A DNA stretch of 64,000 nucleotides, taken from assembly GCF_020886315.1 (NCBI RefSeq), contig NZ_AP025226.1, positions 1,266,001 through 1,330,000 of the forward strand, in the 5' to 3' direction. This DNA is from Saccharolobus caldissimus. Lineage in GTDB: Archaea; Thermoproteota; Thermoprotei_A; Sulfolobales; Sulfolobaceae. Shown here piece by piece: positions 62,330 to 64,000 of the stretch (position 1 is the first letter of the stretch; each line of letters starts with the position of its first letter). The position numbers and the translations under genes were made by a program. The notes under the pieces are model-generated. The model made no database searches, was not told where the DNA came from, and worked only from the letters and a program-made list of their open reading frames with translations.

Positions 62330-63469
62330 TTATATTACCATTACGTTAAAACCTTTTGCATAACCCCTAACAGTTTTGCTAATCCTTGATCCAGTTAAGA
62401 CTGGGATTACGTTTTTATCCTTATATTCCTCACTAACCACTTTAGCCTTAACTAGCAAGCTATCAACATCCTTAAATTCAGCCTTCATTTTCACTTCAAC
62501 AACATAAATCTTAGTTTGAGTCTCTATTAAAGCATCTATCTCTCCCACATTAATTTCATAATGCCTATAGATACTAACTACTTTTTCCCCAGATTTATCC
62601 AAATAATCAATGAAATTTTTAATATAAACCTCCTCAGTAAGTAAACCTAAATCGCTTCTAGTAGCCTCAACTTTAGAGTTAACGTCTTCTATTGTTTTTA
62701 CTAAGCTTGTTCTTGTATCTTCAATTTTTTTCTCTAATTCTCCCCTCACTGTATTAATTTCTGTTTTAAGTTCTGTTCTTGTATTCTCGATCTTCTTTTC
62801 AAGATCGCTTCTTGTATCTTCAATTTTTTTCTCTAATTCTCCCTTTATTGTCGCTATCTCAGCCTTGAGCTCTGTTCTTGTATCTTCAATTTTTTTCTCT
62901 AATTCTCCCTTTATTGTCGCTATCTCAGCCTTGAGCTCTGTTCTTGTATCTTCAATTTTTTTCTCTAATTCTCCCCTCACTGTATTAATTTCTGTTTTAA
63001 GTTCTGTTCTTGTATTCTCGATCTTCTTTTCAAGATCGCTTCTTGTATCTTCAATTTTTTTCTCTAATTCTCCCCTCACTGTATTAATTTCTGTTTTAAG
63101 TTCTGTTCTTGTATCTTCAATTTTTTTCTCTAATTCTCCCTTTATTGTCGCTATCTCAGCCTTGAGCTCTGTTCTTGTATCTTCAATTTTTTTCTCTAAT
63201 TCTCCCCTCACTGTATTAATTTCTTTTAGTAATTCTTGCTTTACTTTTTCATCATTTGCCAATAATTCTTCTCTCGTTTTTCTTATCTCATCTCTCAAAT
63301 TCCTTTCAATATCACTAATCCTTTTATCTATGTATTCAAATAATTGTAGATTAGAAACATAACTTGTCGCTATTTTTATCTCCGTGTCATTTAACTCTTC
63401 ACCCTTCTTAATCTTTTCAGAAATCTTATTAAGCAAGTCAGTAAACCACTTTTTAAGTTCTTCAGTCAT
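62330..63469 (-). CDS. Hendecad coiled-coil protein with C-terminal PD-(D/E)XK nuclease-like domain (DUF3782-type)
   Basis: A 379-residue protein in three parts. Residues 1-82 are a helical head (KKWFTDLLNKIS ... NLQLFEYIDKRI). Residues 83-260 are a tandem-repeat coiled coil built on 11-residue steps, with the block GELEKKIED recurring at fixed 22-22-33 spacing. Residues 275-379 are a compact domain with GEIDALIE (Asp312) and IYVVEVKMK (Glu325-x-Lys327), the D...ExK signature of PD-(D/E)XK nucleases. Similar proteins are common in Sulfolobales and their role is not known to me; a DNA-binding or cleaving tool on a long rod is plausible. No membrane span. It lies 77 bases from the IS1 element. 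Confidence 0.82.
   Translation of the reverse strand: MTEELKKWFTDLLNKISEKIKKGEELNDTEIKIATSYVSNLQLFEYIDKRISDIERNLRDEIRKTREELLANDEKVKQELLKEINTVRGELEKKIEDTRTELKAEIATIKGELEKKIEDTRTELKTEINTVRGELEKKIEDTRSDLEKKIENTRTELKTEINTVRGELEKKIEDTRTELKAEIATIKGELEKKIEDTRTELKAEIATIKGELEKKIEDTRSDLEKKIENTRTELKTEINTVRGELEKKIEDTRTSLVKTIEDVNSKVEATRSDLGLLTEEVYIKNFIDYLDKSGEKVVSIYRHYEINVGEIDALIETQTKIYVVEVKMKAEFKDVDSLLVKAKVVSEEYKDKNVIPVLTGSRISKTVRGYAKGFNVMVI
62690..63223 (-). repeat. Coding tandem repeat, 66/99-base units with 231-base higher-order period
   Basis: The coiled-coil part is encoded by highly similar units of 66 bases (22 residues), every third one extended to 99 bases by an added TRSDLEKKIEN. GELEKKIED cores start at residues 83, 105, 127, 160, 182, 204 and 237 (first residue of each EI block), spacing 22-22-33-22-22-33. 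Near-identical DNA over units shows recent expansion by unequal exchange. Confidence 0.85.
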
Positions 63470-64000
63470 AGATAAAATTTAATAATGATAGAGTAATAAA
63501 AGTTTATTCTCTTAATGTTTACTTATGATGTTAAATTCTTTAGCATACAGTAAAGGAAGTTGAGATAAATTTCTCACGGGGAATTCATGCATCATTAGGG
63601 AATAAGCATTATAAGAGGAAAAGTTATAACTAAAGAACGAGAAACTCACATAAGCTTAAGCAAGGAGATTAAAAAACTCTATGTATTAGGTTATACGTCC
63701 CTCAGCAATCTAGTAAAACATAGAATGTGCAAAAACGTTAGGGGACGTAAATAAATCTAACTAACATCATGAAAACAAGAATTATGAGATAGAAAAGTTC
63801 AAGGAATAGGAAAAAAGCAGCATGAAAAAGTGAAAATAAAGCTAAAGCAATAAATATGGGAGAATCAAAACTATCAGTAGCCAAGATCGAGAATAATATA
63901 GTAAAGGAAGTTGAGATAAGGGAATTCACGTAAAAATAAAACTTAAATCAGAATCCATTAATTAATTATATTGTAATAAAATAATTAATAGTTATAAGAG
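63470..64000. other. Terminal non-coding stretch with gene fragments
   Basis: No intact gene was seen. A plus-strand run at about 63620-63750 reads VITKERETHISLSKEIKKLY and SLSNLVKHRMCKNVRGRK, like a ribbon-helix-helix antitoxin fragment. The block agtaaaggaagttgagataa occurs at 63549-63568 and 63900-63919, each followed after a short gap by gggaattca, and the second copy ends a short frame (SVAKIENNIVKEVEIREFT). These look like duplicated remains of a small antitoxin-type gene. Confidence 0.4.

Noticed and set aside
62690-63223. CRISPR-like array suggested by regularly spaced repeats
   Set aside because: The units are contiguous without unique spacers and encode a coiled coil in frame.
62865-63362. 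Open plus-strand frame of 165 codons with Ser/Val-rich repeats
   Set aside because: It is the antisense of the coiled-coil repeat; the repeat DNA keeps the opposite frame open. No start region or promoter supports it.
63738-63929. Minus-strand 63-codon frame, hydrophobic
   Set aside because: Very Phe/Leu/Ile-rich translation of AT-rich DNA, no ribosome-binding site or family; the plus strand shows duplicated antitoxin-like fragments instead.

Overview
The window reads as chromosome of a thermoacidophilic crenarchaeon of the order Sulfolobales (Saccharolobus/Sulfolobus type). The grounds are the AT-rich sequence, leaderless genes with a TATA-like box about 26-30 bases before the start codon, short genes packed with ATGA/GTGA overlaps, VapBC and PaREP1 genes, IS1 (ISC774-like) and IS630-type insertion sequences, and an alcohol dehydrogenase and a fused hydroxyacyl-CoA dehydrogenase/enoyl-CoA hydratase of the Sulfolobales kind. 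No tRNA, rRNA or CRISPR array was recognised.

Region 1 (1-38657) is a large acyl-CoA and short-chain acid region. It holds a HyuB/acetone-carboxylase-type subunit cut by the window edge and divergent from acetoacetyl-CoA synthetase; five further adenylate-forming acyl-CoA synthetases; acyl-CoA dehydrogenase; the bifunctional crotonyl-CoA hydratase/3-hydroxybutyryl-CoA dehydrogenase type fusion; an extra enoyl-CoA hydratase relative; a MaoC hydratase; two thiolase-family genes each paired with a DUF35 protein; acetoacetate decarboxylase; SCP2-domain proteins; a thioesterase; and a PaaX-type regulator. Two LplA-type lipoate ligase paralogues lie among them. Together these could activate short and branched acids, oxidise them to acetyl-CoA and handle acetoacetate and acetone. 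The fusion enzyme and some ligases may also serve the 3-hydroxypropionate/4-hydroxybutyrate carbon-fixation cycle. Sugar-acid-type genes (enolase-superfamily protein, MFS transporter, GH88-like protein) are interspersed.

Region 2 (39127-46587) carries a complete-looking aerobic carbon monoxide dehydrogenase cluster on the minus strand: XdhC/CoxF-type protein with a YHS domain, CoxM, CoxS, CoxL, CoxD and CoxE. CoxL has the form I active-site signature AYRCSFR. A TusA-like sulfur carrier is convergent with coxE.

Region 3 (46588-64000) is accessory. It contains a VapBC pair with a palindromic upstream region, an FAD/NAD(P) oxidoreductase, an amidohydrolase paralogous to one in region 1, a decayed IS630-type element with perfect 30-base inverted repeats, a primase-fold (AEP) protein divergent from a dUTPase/dCTP deaminase, a frameshifted helical-repeat gene, a small protein plus three-gene ABC exporter divergent from a winged-helix regulator pair, a diverged dispersed repeat, an intact and a decayed PaREP1-type gene, an IS1-family copy with perfect ends and target duplication but a broken transposase, and a hendecad coiled-coil protein fused to a PD-(D/E)XK nuclease-like domain.

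Start codons were moved from the longest reading frame where a TATA-like box, Shine-Dalgarno match or family N-terminus argued for it. These are judgements by eye. No alignment or database search was run, so family names rest on recognised motifs.
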